Shown: positions 38,490 through 48,359 of the stretch, in pieces
Position numbering within the stretch: position 1 is the stretch's first letter
Layout of the letters: every line of letters begins with the position of its first letter
DNA from: Saprospiraceae bacterium
GTDB lineage: Bacteria > Bacteroidota > Bacteroidia > Chitinophagales > Saprospiraceae
Direction: 5' to 3'
Length of the DNA: 64,000 nt
NCBI GenBank assembly: GCA_016714765.1
Contig: JADKCF010000010.1
Span: forward strand, 62,001-126,000
Position numbers and translations under genes: made by a program
Notes under the pieces: model-generated
Seen by the model: the letters and a program-made list of their open reading frames with translations, nothing else
The model's database searches: none
What the model was told of the DNA's origin: nothing

Positions 38490-40115
38490 TTATTTTTTTA
38501 CTTTGTCTGGGACTATACCATCTTTTCTGTTGGCTATTTCCCACATGGTGTGGAATATTAGTTTACCCACATTAGCCATTTTATCAAAATTGATTTTATC
38601 AACGTCATCTGAAGTCCTGTGATAATCCTCGTGAGTGCCACTGAAGTAAAATATAGATGGTATACCTAATCTGGCAAAATTATAGTGGTCAGACCGGTAA
38701 TAAAACTGATTAGGGTCATCTTCATTATTGTAAGTATAATCCAGTGTCAGCTGGGTATATTTTTGATTGACGTCTTCGTTTACTTTATGCAAATCAGTAC
38801 TAAGCCTGTCAGAACCTATCACATAAATATAGTCAGGATTATCCTTGTACTTTTCGTCAGATCGTCCCACCATATCCACATTTATATCTACTACTGTTTT
38901 TTCCAATGGGAAAATAGGGTTTTCTGAATAATACTTTGAGCCAAGCAATCCTTTTTCTTCTCCGCAAAACCATATAAAGACAATGCTTCTCTCAGGCCTG
39001 TTGCTTTCGAGGACGGCCTGCTGGACTGACTGTGACAGTTCGAGTAAGGTAGATGTACCCGAACCATTATCATCAGCACCATTGAAAATTTCATCTCCTC
39101 TCTTTCCGAGATGATCATAATGAGCCGAAACAACCACAAATTCATCAGGTTTACTTTTACCCTTGATATAGCCGATGATATTTTTTCCTTTGACCACTTT
39201 TACATCTTTGGTCATATTCATAATGATATCCGTCTTCATGACCAAAGACGCAGGTTTTCCTTTTTCCAGTTTTTTTCTGGCGCTGATGATTTTTGTTTCA
39301 TTTGAACCTATGACAGCTTTGGCAATAGTACTCGAAATGTACGCATGATTAGCCAGGACCTGCTCTTTGCTTGTCATATCTCCCAACTCCAGATAAGATC
39401 CCATTAGTTTTTTTCTATTGACGTCGAGCATCTTTTTGATATCTTTTTCGATGATCAGCACGAGTTTTACACCTTTGGCTTTGGCTATTGCCAATTTTTT
39501 TTCCATGTCATCATTACTCCATTCAGACATGTTTTTTGTTTTTGTGATAAACGAGACACTATCTTTATTCACAGGTTCTCCACGATTGATCATGATGATC
39601 TTGTCTTTTACATTTACTTTTTTATAATCGCTGTATTTTGGATCATCAATACCATACCCTAAAAAAATCACTTCTTTTTCCAGAATGGCCGGAACATTAG
39701 CGTTTTTATCCGGAAAAGCCAGGTAATCCCATAGATGTCTGAATCTTTCTTTATTGACAAAGATGTCTGTATCTCCCCATCCGGAATAGGTAAATGCAAC
39801 ATCCTGATAATAACTTGTGTCCACAGCCGGCAACAAACCCTGATTGCTAATAATCTTAACAATATAATCTCCTGCCATTTCCAGACCTTTTTTACCTGTT
39901 TCCCTACCTTCGAGTGAATCCGAAGCCAGTACTCTAAGGTGTTTTCGAAGCGTAGCTGCATGTACTGACTCAGCATATCTCACTTCAGGCAGCAATTTAT
40001 CCACCACTTTGGGTTTGGTTTTGTCTGGTGTTGTGACACCGCTTTCGTATTGCGCCTGGATAGTACCAATAGACAACAAGCAAAATATGACTACTACAAT
40101 ATTTTTTACATTCAT
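38490..40115 (-). CDS. M28 family metallopeptidase with PA-like insert
   Basis: 541 residues, signal peptide MNVKNIVVVIFCLLSIGTIQAQ. A protease-associated-like region lies at about 150-290. The M28 catalytic domain follows at about 320-535: ligands in HYDHLG, GADDNGSGTS, WFCGEEKGLLGS, DMVGRSDE and a late GTHEDYHRTSDDVDKI. All di-zinc residues appear present. It is probably a secreted or periplasmic aminopeptidase. The next gene upstream on the strand, rpiB, is 20 bases away. Confidence 0.92.
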   Translation of the reverse strand: MNVKNIVVVIFCLLSIGTIQAQYESGVTTPDKTKPKVVDKLLPEVRYAESVHAATLRKHLRVLASDSLEGRETGKKGLEMAGDYIVKIISNQGLLPAVDTSYYQDVAFTYSGWGDTDIFVNKERFRHLWDYLAFPDKNANVPAILEKEVIFLGYGIDDPKYSDYKKVNVKDKIIMINRGEPVNKDSVSFITKTKNMSEWSNDDMEKKLAIAKAKGVKLVLIIEKDIKKMLDVNRKKLMGSYLELGDMTSKEQVLANHAYISSTIAKAVIGSNETKIISARKKLEKGKPASLVMKTDIIMNMTKDVKVVKGKNIIGYIKGKSKPDEFVVVSAHYDHLGKRGDEIFNGADDNGSGTSTLLELSQSVQQAVLESNRPERSIVFIWFCGEEKGLLGSKYYSENPIFPLEKTVVDINVDMVGRSDEKYKDNPDYIYVIGSDRLSTDLHKVNEDVNQKYTQLTLDYTYNNEDDPNQFYYRSDHYNFARLGIPSIFYFSGTHEDYHRTSDDVDKINFDKMANVGKLIFHTMWEIANRKDGIVPDKVKK

Positions 40116-40135
40116 GACTTTTCTTTAAAAATAAA

Positions 40136-40564
40136 TTAACAAGAAATCTTATCCACTCTGTTTTGATGCCTTCCCCCTTCGAATGTCACATCCGTAAATG
40201 CTTTAACAATATTTCCCGCCATTCGTTTACTGATGAATCTTGCCGGAATACAGAGGATATTTGCATTATTATGTTGTCTGGCCAGTTTTGCCAGTTCGGT
40301 ATTCCAGCAAATAGCAGCCCTGATGCCCTGATGTTTGTTTGCCGTCATACAAACTCCATTTCCGCTGCCACAGATAAGAATACCCAAATCAGAGCGTTTG
40401 GTTTCCACCTCGATGGCTACAGGATGGGCATAGTCGGGATAATCTACTGAACCATCCGAATAAGGGCCTTTATCATCTACCTTATGACCTGCATTTTCTA
40501 ATATCTTAATGATATAAGTTTTGTATTCGTATCCTGCATGATCTGAACCAATCACGAATTTCAT
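40136..40564 (-). CDS. rpiB: Ribose-5-phosphate isomerase B
   Basis: Interconverts ribose 5-phosphate and ribulose 5-phosphate in the pentose phosphate pathway. 142 residues. The sugar-phosphate isomerase RpiB/LacA signature is clear: GSDHAGYEYK near the N-terminus, VAIEVETK, CGSGNGVCMTANKHQGIRAA near residue 68 and HNNANILCIPAR near 100. It precedes the M28 gene by 20 bases on the same strand. Confidence 0.95.
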   Translation of the reverse strand: MKFVIGSDHAGYEYKTYIIKILENAGHKVDDKGPYSDGSVDYPDYAHPVAIEVETKRSDLGILICGSGNGVCMTANKHQGIRAAICWNTELAKLARQHNNANILCIPARFISKRMAGNIVKAFTDVTFEGGRHQNRVDKISC

Positions 40565-40640
40565 TGGTATAAATTTATTTTTGTTTTAATGGCCATATGG
40601 ATTTTTGATAAAAAATAATCATCTGATTTTCCATCTATTA

Positions 40641-40691
40641 TAAAAATCAGGAATCCCCATGATACTATTTTTAATACCATCATGAGGATTC
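40641..40691 (-). terminator. Terminator of the DUF2723 gene
   Basis: GAATCCCCATGAT (40651-40663) pairs with ATCATGAGGATTC (40679-40691), a 13-base stem with one wobble. On the minus strand it is followed by a T run (TGATTTTTA, 40641-40648). Confidence 0.8.
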
Positions 40692-40696
40692 TTAAT

Positions 40697-43600
40697 TTAG
40701 TTTTTGGGTGATGTTTTTAATAAAGGCCCAAGCATATCCATCATTTCCTTTTCAAAAGCAGGGTCTTCCACTTTTTTTGCATTTTCCACTACATCCTGAG
40801 CTGCACTAATTCTGTACTCATAATCATTCCTGAAGCTATCAAAAACATCTTTGTCCGTCTGTGACTCATAAAATGTGATGTATTGTCTCGTCTCTTCGGC
40901 CAGGATTTTGATATGCTTTTTGGCTGATTCAAAGTCTTTTCCACTGATCAGTATATTGATAAATGGCATAATCCCAGAATCATACGGGAAATTCATGTTT
41001 GGAAATGCTTCAAAATACTTATTGGCCATTTCGTTGGCTTTTTTCTTGTCATCTTTCCTCTCGAATTCCAGTGCTGCTCTAAGCATAACCAACTTCATTG
41101 CCTGAACTTCAGCCATATAACTTTTATCAACATACAGCTTTTGTTTATCAAAATTTCCCCATTTCCATTTGGTCATGACATTGTTGTACACTTTGTTTTC
41201 GTCAATATCGCCATACCCATAAATGCTCGGTAACTGTGATTTTGCACGTACTTTTGTCGGAGAAACCCTAAGACCTAATCCTTCCATTTCCACGTAATCA
41301 TTCAGGCCAAGTAACTTAGAGGCTTGACAAGTGATAGCAAAATAGATAGGTCTTTCGTAAAAATTGGATACAATAACGTCCATGACAGCCAGATCGTCTT
41401 TTGTAAAATATCCGGCAGACTCAGGAAACCTAAACTCTATTTTATCCGCCCATTCTGTGGAGTCGATATTAGGCTGCAGACCGAGCTTCAAATATTTTTG
41501 CCGATCTATCGGCAACTCATAATTTCTACTTGTCACAAAAGTCTGTTCCTGAATGGTGTTTTTAGGGTCCCTAATGCTTCTCAATGCTTCGAAAACATTC
41601 ATAGGCCGGGACATATCCTCCCCTCTCGGATTGGCAAAAAAGATTTGATTTCTGTTTTTGCCTCTGTAATCTTCCTCTGTCAAAGTCAACTTAAGAGGCG
41701 CTGAATCATTGACCTTGTTTCTCAGTTTATTGATATACCAGTCGACAGCTATCAAACTCAAATTTACTACCCGAACATCCCTTCTTATATTTTCGACCTC
41801 CTGCGCATACCACAATGGGTAGGTATCATTATCACCATACGTAAAAATGATGGCATTGGGTTCCACACTATTGAGAAAATTGGAAGCATAGTCCCTTGAA
41901 GCCAAATGATGCTTACGACTGTGATCATCAAAATTCTGAAAGCCCATGATGACTGGAGCAGACAAAACCAAAAGACCTGCGATGGCAGCTGGTGCAATCC
42001 CTGAAATTTTTTCTGACAGATAATGGTAAATAGCAAGTACTCCCATGCCTATCCAGATACAAAAAGTCATGAATGACCCCACCAATACATAATCTCTTTC
42101 TCTAGGCTCATTGGGGGGTTGATTCGAATAAATGATGATGCCGATTCCCGTGATAATAAACAATACAAAAAGTGTCGTAAAATCTTTGCGTCTCTGTATG
42201 AAATGGAATACCAGGCCTAAAAATCCGAAGATGAGCGGCAAAAAATAATATTTGTTAGCAGATTCGTCATTTTTGATAGCATCAGGCAAATACTTCATAT
42301 TGTACAACCTCGTCTCATCGATAGGCTTGACGCCTGACATCCAATTGCCTTTGGAAATATCCCAGGGAAAATAACCCTGCTCCGCAGTTTGTCTTCCTAC
42401 AAAATTCCACATAAAATATCTCACATACATCCAGCCGATCTGATATCTAAACATAAACTGCAGGTTATATCCCATGGTAGGCCTTCCCTTGCTATCCCCA
42501 TTGAGTGCTTCCCGCCACATTCTGTGCAATTCAGGTCTGCCCTGATCGGTATGACCTATACGAGGGAAAAGCATCTTGTCCTTGGAGTCATAGACGTATT
42601 CAAATTTTTCGTCCACCACTTCATAACGATCCCCTACTCTACCCCATCTGTTTGTTCGCTTTACATCTTTTGGCTCAGCGTCATAGTGTGGTCCTGACAA
42701 AAGAGGTCTTTCGCCATATTGCTCACGGTTCAGATAAGGTAGCAGTCTCATAGCGTCTCCCGGCACATTCATATTTATTGGTGTGTCCGTGTTTGCTCTG
42801 ATGACCACCACTCCGATGGTAGAAAATGCCACCATAATCAAGATAGCAGATATAGCAGCTATCTGCAGGATCTGATTACCTTTATTGTGTGCATATTTTA
42901 GGGTAAAATAAGAAATAGCAGCTATGATCAGCAAAGTCGGTATAATACCCGAATGTATAGGTAAGCCGAAACTATTGACCAGAAGAAGTTCCATTTTTTG
43001 CCAAAGTGTAGGTATTCCGACGATTATAAATTTCATGATAAAAACGATGGCCAAAACGCCTAAACCCATTGCGACAATAGCACCTTTGATGTTGTGTTCC
43101 TTATATTTTTTGTAATATACAAGGAGCGCTATAGCAGGTAATGACAAGATACTTAAGAGGTGCACCCCCACAGACATCCCACTCACAAACAAACTCAAAA
43201 CAAGCCATCTGTCTGCTGCATCATCGTTTTCTATATAATAGTACTTCGTACCAGCCCATAATGTTATAGCTGTAAACATGGTAGACATGGCATAAACCTC
43301 TCCTTCCACAGCCGAAAACCATATAGATGTACTGAAAGCCGTAGCTAAACCAGCTGCAAGCCCTGCAAATGCCAAAGCAACATTCTGTCCATCAGTGGTA
43401 TCCTGACTTCTTCCAGTGAGGGCTAGTTTACCAAACATGATCGTCACCCAAGATATCATCATAGCAGCGACAGAAGTACACATTGCCGACATCAGATTGA
43501 CCGCAAAAGCAATATCAGCAGGATCGTCGGAAAAAACTGTTGCCAACCAGGCAAACATTCTGCCTACAACCACAAAAAGACCTGCTCCAGGAGGGTGTAC

Positions 43601-43744
43601 TACCTGTAGTTTGTAGGCACCCAGTATAAACTCGCCACAGTCCCATAGACTACCTGTATGTTCTACCGAATTATAAAAAACTAAAAAACTGATGGCAAAA
43701 ACCAACAATCCTGTAATATTGGAAAATTTTTTTAACGATGGCAT
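40697..43744 (-). CDS. DUF2723 large membrane protein (GT-C-type glycosyltransferase-like)
   Basis: 1015 residues. The N-terminal half has about a dozen membrane helices. The GT-C-like start FLVFYNSVEHTGSLWDCGEFI, with an acidic residue after the first helix, is typical of DUF2723 proteins in Bacteroidota, and HPPGAGLFVVVGRMFAW follows. A soluble region lies at about 620-900 (FTYGDNDTYPLWYAQEVENIRRDVRVVNLSL, quoted in part as YGDNDTYPLWYAQE) and a helical tail follows. DUF2723 is related to protein O-mannosyltransferases, so surface-protein O-glycosylation is plausible but unproved. Own promoter at 43781-43809. Confidence 0.9.
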   Translation of the reverse strand: MPSLKKFSNITGLLVFAISFLVFYNSVEHTGSLWDCGEFILGAYKLQVVHPPGAGLFVVVGRMFAWLATVFSDDPADIAFAVNLMSAMCTSVAAMMISWVTIMFGKLALTGRSQDTTDGQNVALAFAGLAAGLATAFSTSIWFSAVEGEVYAMSTMFTAITLWAGTKYYYIENDDAADRWLVLSLFVSGMSVGVHLLSILSLPAIALLVYYKKYKEHNIKGAIVAMGLGVLAIVFIMKFIIVGIPTLWQKMELLLVNSFGLPIHSGIIPTLLIIAAISYFTLKYAHNKGNQILQIAAISAILIMVAFSTIGVVVIRANTDTPINMNVPGDAMRLLPYLNREQYGERPLLSGPHYDAEPKDVKRTNRWGRVGDRYEVVDEKFEYVYDSKDKMLFPRIGHTDQGRPELHRMWREALNGDSKGRPTMGYNLQFMFRYQIGWMYVRYFMWNFVGRQTAEQGYFPWDISKGNWMSGVKPIDETRLYNMKYLPDAIKNDESANKYYFLPLIFGFLGLVFHFIQRRKDFTTLFVLFIITGIGIIIYSNQPPNEPRERDYVLVGSFMTFCIWIGMGVLAIYHYLSEKISGIAPAAIAGLLVLSAPVIMGFQNFDDHSRKHHLASRDYASNFLNSVEPNAIIFTYGDNDTYPLWYAQEVENIRRDVRVVNLSLIAVDWYINKLRNKVNDSAPLKLTLTEEDYRGKNRNQIFFANPRGEDMSRPMNVFEALRSIRDPKNTIQEQTFVTSRNYELPIDRQKYLKLGLQPNIDSTEWADKIEFRFPESAGYFTKDDLAVMDVIVSNFYERPIYFAITCQASKLLGLNDYVEMEGLGLRVSPTKVRAKSQLPSIYGYGDIDENKVYNNVMTKWKWGNFDKQKLYVDKSYMAEVQAMKLVMLRAALEFERKDDKKKANEMANKYFEAFPNMNFPYDSGIMPFINILISGKDFESAKKHIKILAEETRQYITFYESQTDKDVFDSFRNDYEYRISAAQDVVENAKKVEDPAFEKEMMDMLGPLLKTSPKN

Positions 43745-43780
43745 AGCGCTGTATTGCTTAAGTTTTTAAATATGAAGTCG

Positions 43781-43809
43781 CAAAAATAATAAAATTACTT
43801 TACAACAAA
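43781..43809 (-). promoter_or_regulatory. Full promoter of the DUF2723 gene
   Basis: On the minus strand TTTG (43806-43809), a 17-base spacer, then TATTTTTG (43781-43788). Both elements match the consensus. The ATG is 37 bases downstream. Confidence 0.65.
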
Positions 43810-43908
43810 GATTAATATGACAACTCGTCATCAGGCGACTATCAAAATTTCAGATAAAAAACATGGAATTTCATATTTTTATTGTGGATGCTGCAGATTC
43901 AGAGTATG

Positions 43909-43944
43909 TTTTGGCATAGTTCTGCCAGTTTTACTTTATATTTG
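43909..43944 (+). promoter_or_regulatory. Promoter of the DUF4834-like gene and rluA-type gene
   Basis: TTTTG ending at 43913, a 23-base spacer, then TATATTTG at 43937-43944 (TAnnTTTG). The ATG at 43976 is 32 bases downstream. Confidence 0.65.
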
Positions 43945-43975
43945 TGAAAGAATTTAATGTTCGGCTATTATCATT

Positions 43976-44139
43976 ATGATTAAATATCTGGTTTTATCTG
44001 TTATCGGTTATTATATTTTTACCTATTATATATCTCCCATGCTGGAAGGTACTCAACACAGCGGCAGAAACCAAAAACAGAAAAACACAACCAAGACAAC
44101 CATGATGATGAATATGTTGATTATGAGGAAGTTGACTAA
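43976..44139 (+). CDS. DUF4834-like small membrane protein (frameshift at 44073-44077)
   Basis: About 54 residues after repair. One N-terminal membrane segment (MIKYLVLSVIGYYIFTYYIS), then a polar stretch ending in DEYVDYEEVD, an acidic tail resembling that of DUF4834 proteins in Bacteroidota. As given the frame runs on past it: A5 at 44073-44077 should be A6 to read RNQKTEKHNQD and then the acidic tail, stop at 44137-44139. The rluA-type gene begins 12 bases later. Function unknown; the conserved tail may bind a partner. This is also the sixth homopolymer break of the same kind in the window. Confidence 0.6.
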
Positions 44140-44151
44140 AAACAAACACCC

Positions 44152-44862
44152 GTGGATCTATCCAAACTCAGTAACCTAACACACAAAACATCTTTTGATG
44201 ACAACTATGAAATAATCGATGAAACTCAGGATTATATAGTCATTCTGAAAAAACACGGTATTGCCGTCCAGGCCACCGATAAAGATGTGGATGATCTCGA
44301 GACGTCACTTAATGCCAGATACAAAGAAAAAGTACATGTTTTGAATCGTATAGATCAACCCGTAACAGGTCTGGTCATTTTTGGAAAAAACAAAGAATTT
44401 TCAGCAGCATTTACTGAGTTACTCAAAGAAAGGGCTGTTACTAAAACTTATCTTGCACTGGTAGCTGGCAATCCGGAATCCGGAACGACTGAATTGAAAC
44501 ATTATATCAAAAAATTGCATAATAGGGCTATGACTGCTGATGAAAAAGTGGACGAAAACTTTAAAGAAGCTGTCCTTCAGTATACCTTATTACAATCATT
44601 TGACAACTATCATCTCCTGAAAATCGATCTCAAAACTGGAAGATTTCATCAAATCCGTGCGCAACTGGCAACTATGGAAATGCCTATCAAAGGAGATTTA
44701 AAATACGGATCGAGGAGACCTAATCTGGATAGAAGTATTTGTCTTTTGTCTTATAAACTCGAGTTTGTACATCCATTTACATCACAAAAGCACTCTTACA
44801 CAGCACCCTTGCCTACCAATGATGTACTGTGGGGTCTTGTGGATAAAACGCTGATCCAATAG
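44152..44862 (+). CDS. RluA-family pseudouridine synthase
   Basis: Isomerises uridine to pseudouridine in rRNA or tRNA. 236 residues, GTG start. The catalytic motif is VLNRIDQPVTGLVIF near residue 60 with the catalytic Asp, followed by KTYLALVAG, TGRFHQIRAQLA near 165 and KGDLKYGS. No S4 domain precedes it, as in RluA and TruC-type enzymes, so the target site is not predictable here. It follows the DUF4834-like gene by 12 bases and converges with icmF. Confidence 0.9.
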   Translation: MDLSKLSNLTHKTSFDDNYEIIDETQDYIVILKKHGIAVQATDKDVDDLETSLNARYKEKVHVLNRIDQPVTGLVIFGKNKEFSAAFTELLKERAVTKTYLALVAGNPESGTTELKHYIKKLHNRAMTADEKVDENFKEAVLQYTLLQSFDNYHLLKIDLKTGRFHQIRAQLATMEMPIKGDLKYGSRRPNLDRSICLLSYKLEFVHPFTSQKHSYTAPLPTNDVLWGLVDKTLIQ

Positions 44863-44884
44863 TCTCCAGCAATTCTTCCCTTTA

Positions 44885-47800
44885 TTACATGTTGCGTCGG
44901 TATTTTCCTCCGACTTCATACAAAGCATTGGTTATCTGACCTAATGTACAATACTTGGATGTTTCTATGAGTTCATCAAAAAGGTTCATGTTGGCAATGG
45001 CTTTTTTCTGAAGTTGTGCCAGTGCCGAAGATGATCGGTTGATATTACATTGTTTAACATTTTTGACCGTTTCGATCTGAGCTATTTTCTCATCTTCTGT
45101 TGCTCTGATGACTTCTGATGGTGTAATCGTAGGAGAGCCCTCTTTGGACAGGAAAGTATTGACACCGATTATAGGAAATTCACCGGTATGTTTAAGCGTT
45201 TCGTAATACAGGGATTCCTCCTGAATCTTACTACGTTGATACATAGTCTCCATAGCTCCGAGTACACCACCTCTCTCAGTGATGCGATCAAACTCCGCCA
45301 GCACCGCTTCTTCTACCAGATCAGTTAGCTCCTCTATTATGAATGAACCCTGAATTGGGTTTTCATTTTTCGACAGTCCTAGCTCCTTGTTGATAATAAG
45401 CTGTATAGCCATGGCCCTTCGAACACTTTCTTCTGTAGGTGTAGTGATCGCCTCATCATATGCATTAGTATGTAATGAATTGCAATTATCATAGATAGCA
45501 TATAGAGCCTGCAAAGTGGTCCTTATATCATTAAATGCTATTTCCTGAGCATGGAGTGATCTGCCGGAAGTCTGTATATGGTATTTAAGCATTTGGGACC
45601 TCGCATTGCCACCATATTTGTGTTTCATTGCTTTAGCCCATATTCGTCTGGCAACCCTGCCTATGACTGCATACTCCGGATCTATTCCATTACTGAAGAA
45701 AAAAGATAGATTAGGCGCAAAATCATCTATTTGCATACCCCTGCTGAGGTAATACTCTACAAATGTAAATCCGTTGGAAAGTGTAAATGCAAGTTGAGAA
45801 ATCGGGTTGGCCCCAGCCTCAGCAATATGATAACCTGATATAGAAACCGAATAAAAATTTCTGACATCATGTTGAATAAAATACTCCTGGACATCACCCA
45901 TCAGTCTCAGTGAAAATTCGGTGCTGAAAATACACGTATTTTGAGCCTGATCTTCCTTGAGAATGTCTGCCTGAACAGTACCCCTTACTGAGTTTAAAGC
46001 TTTAGCTTTAAGTTTTCGATACACATCATCAGGCAGTATTTCGTCACCTGTGATACCTAGTAACATAATCCCCAGACTGGTATTGCCTTCGGGCACTTTA
46101 GCTTTATAAGTTGGCCTTTTGAGGCCTTTTGACTCATATTTTTCATGTAGCTTATCTTCCACCAGCTGTGAAAGATTATTTTCTATGATATATTTTTCAC
46201 ATTGCTGATCTATAGCAGCATTCATAAAAAAGGCGCAAATGGTAGCTGCTGGACCATTGATAGTCATAGAGACTGAAGTAGAAGGGTGACAGAGATCAAA
46301 CCCCGAATAAAGGATTTTGGCATCATCCAAACAACAGATGCTTACACCTGAGTTACCTATTTTACCGTATATGTCCGGTCTGTAATCAGGATCTTCACCA
46401 TACAATGTTACAGAATCAAATGCTGTAGAAAGTCTTTTGGCAGGCAACCCCAATGAAACATAATGGAACCTCTTATTTGTTCTTTCGGGTCCTCCTTCTC
46501 CTGCAAACATTCGGGTTGGGTCTTCGCCTTCTCTTTTGAACGGAAAAACTCCGGCGGTATATGGAAATTCTCCAGGCACATTTTCCTGCAGATTCCAGGT
46601 AAGAATATCGCCCCAGTCTTTGTATTTTGGCAAGGTCACTTTGGGTATACGCGTCTGCGACAGAGATAAGGAAAATGGAATAACTTTGATGTCCTTGTCC
46701 CTCACCCTGTATACAAACTCATCGGCTGCATACTTACTTTTTTTATTTTCCCACTGATCGATGATTCTTTTATTTTCACCAGAGAGATTGTCCCAGGTTT
46801 TCTGAAAATAATCCTGAAGCTGCTCTCTTAAGGCTTCTTCCCTGACAATAGACATTGTTTGCTTCAAGCTATGTGCACTGGATGCCTGCAAAGACTGCTC
46901 AGCTACACTCCTGTCATATGTACGGTTGTTTTCGCAGATTTCAGAAAGATATCTGACCCTACTAGGCGGTATGATATATACTTTTTCACTTTCTCCCACT
47001 GGTAAGTCTAGCTTGGAGGTGAAATTTGATCCTGTTTTTTTGTTTACTATATCAATGAGCTCCTTGTAAAGCATATTGGTACCGGGATCGTTAAACTGAG
47101 ATGCTATGGTCCCGAAAACCGGCATTTGATCGGCAGTTATATCCCATAAATTGTGATTGCGCTGATATTGTTTTCTTACGTCCCTCAGTGCGTCCTGAGC
47201 GCCTTTTTTATCAAATTTATTGATAGCAATAATATCCGCAAAGTCCAGCATATCTATTTTTTCCAATTGACTGGCCGCTCCGTATTCCGGCGTCATGATG
47301 TACATAGACACATCTGAGTGATCCACTATTTCGGTATCGGACTGTCCTATACCGGAGGTTTCGATGATGATCAGATCAAATCTTGCAGTTTTGAGGACAT
47401 TGATTGCCCCTTGTACATATTTAGACAAGGCTAGATTGGATTGTCTGGTCGCAAGTGAACGCATATAAACCCTGTCATTGTTGATGGCATTCATACGGAT
47501 ACGGTCTCCGAGCAATGCACCACCGGTTTTCCTTTTGGAAGGATCTACAGAAACTATAGCTATTTTTTTATCAGTAAAATCCAATAAAAAACGCCTTACC
47601 AACTCATCTACCATACTTGATTTCCCGGCACCTCCGGTTCCTGTAATTCCCAGTACAGGCACTTTGGCAGAACCTGAGCTAAGTGACTTAAAAAGGTCAT
47701 GGAATTTTTCAGGGTAATTTTCTAATGAAGAGATTACTCTGGCTATATCATGTTTGTCCTGCTTTTTCAGATTATTTATTTCATCATCGAGCTGGTCTCC

Positions 47801-48241
47801 CACAGGATAATCGCAACCCTTCAACAAGTCATTGATCATGCCTTGTAGCCCCATCTGTCGTCCATCATCCGGTGAATATATTTTACTTATCCCATATTTC
47901 TGAAGTGCTTCAATCTCTGACGGCAGTATTGTACCTCCCCCACCTCCAAAAATCTTTATGTGCCCACAGTTTTTTTCTTGAAGTAAATCGTAGATATATT
48001 TAAAAAACTCATTGTGTCCACCCTGATAAGAAGTGATCGCTATACCCTGTACGTCTTCCTGTATTGCAGTATCTACTATTTCTTTGGCTGATCTGTTGTG
48101 TCCAAGATGAATAATTTCAGCTCCTGATCGTTGCATAATACGACGCATAACATTGATAGCAGCATCATGTCCGTCAAAAAGTGATCCTGCTGTGACTATT
48201 CTGATTTTATAGGTCGGTTCGTATACTTGTGGCTCAGTCAT
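44885..48241 (-). CDS. icmF: Fused isobutyryl-CoA mutase IcmF
   Basis: Coenzyme B12-dependent mutase that interconverts isobutyryl- and butyryl-CoA. 1118 residues, family length. Domain order: B12-binding (FDGHDAAINVM near residue 20, base-off His in DGH), MeaB-like GTPase (GITGTGGAGKSSM near 200, ETSGIGQSD near 298, NKFDKKGA near 340), then the mutase barrel (FPYTAGVFPFKREG near 570; ISGYHIAEAGANPISQLAFTL near 815, quoted in part as YHIAEAGANPISQ) and a short end. The VFPFKR stretch fits the IcmF lineage rather than methylmalonyl-CoA mutase. Promoter at 48286-48319. The standalone MeaB is 9 kb away. Confidence 0.95.
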   Translation of the reverse strand: MTEPQVYEPTYKIRIVTAGSLFDGHDAAINVMRRIMQRSGAEIIHLGHNRSAKEIVDTAIQEDVQGIAITSYQGGHNEFFKYIYDLLQEKNCGHIKIFGGGGGTILPSEIEALQKYGISKIYSPDDGRQMGLQGMINDLLKGCDYPVGDQLDDEINNLKKQDKHDIARVISSLENYPEKFHDLFKSLSSGSAKVPVLGITGTGGAGKSSMVDELVRRFLLDFTDKKIAIVSVDPSKRKTGGALLGDRIRMNAINNDRVYMRSLATRQSNLALSKYVQGAINVLKTARFDLIIIETSGIGQSDTEIVDHSDVSMYIMTPEYGAASQLEKIDMLDFADIIAINKFDKKGAQDALRDVRKQYQRNHNLWDITADQMPVFGTIASQFNDPGTNMLYKELIDIVNKKTGSNFTSKLDLPVGESEKVYIIPPSRVRYLSEICENNRTYDRSVAEQSLQASSAHSLKQTMSIVREEALREQLQDYFQKTWDNLSGENKRIIDQWENKKSKYAADEFVYRVRDKDIKVIPFSLSLSQTRIPKVTLPKYKDWGDILTWNLQENVPGEFPYTAGVFPFKREGEDPTRMFAGEGGPERTNKRFHYVSLGLPAKRLSTAFDSVTLYGEDPDYRPDIYGKIGNSGVSICCLDDAKILYSGFDLCHPSTSVSMTINGPAATICAFFMNAAIDQQCEKYIIENNLSQLVEDKLHEKYESKGLKRPTYKAKVPEGNTSLGIMLLGITGDEILPDDVYRKLKAKALNSVRGTVQADILKEDQAQNTCIFSTEFSLRLMGDVQEYFIQHDVRNFYSVSISGYHIAEAGANPISQLAFTLSNGFTFVEYYLSRGMQIDDFAPNLSFFFSNGIDPEYAVIGRVARRIWAKAMKHKYGGNARSQMLKYHIQTSGRSLHAQEIAFNDIRTTLQALYAIYDNCNSLHTNAYDEAITTPTEESVRRAMAIQLIINKELGLSKNENPIQGSFIIEELTDLVEEAVLAEFDRITERGGVLGAMETMYQRSKIQEESLYYETLKHTGEFPIIGVNTFLSKEGSPTITPSEVIRATEDEKIAQIETVKNVKQCNINRSSSALAQLQKKAIANMNLFDELIETSKYCTLGQITNALYEVGGKYRRNM

Positions 48242-48285
48242 TTGGTTCTGGTTTGAAAAAATAGGAAAAATTCAAATTGGTGACA

Positions 48286-48319
48286 CAAATATATATATAA
48301 AATCCCTTTAAACCTCCAA
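48286..48319 (-). promoter_or_regulatory. Promoter of icmF
   Basis: On the minus strand TTG (48317-48319), a 23-base spacer, then TATATTTG (48286-48293). The start codon is 45 bases downstream. A run of TA repeats overlaps the -7 element. No B12-riboswitch-like sequence is visible in the 45-base leader. Confidence 0.6.
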
Positions 48320-48359
48320 TTCCGGCTGATTTATAATATCATAGACTGCATGGAAAAAA

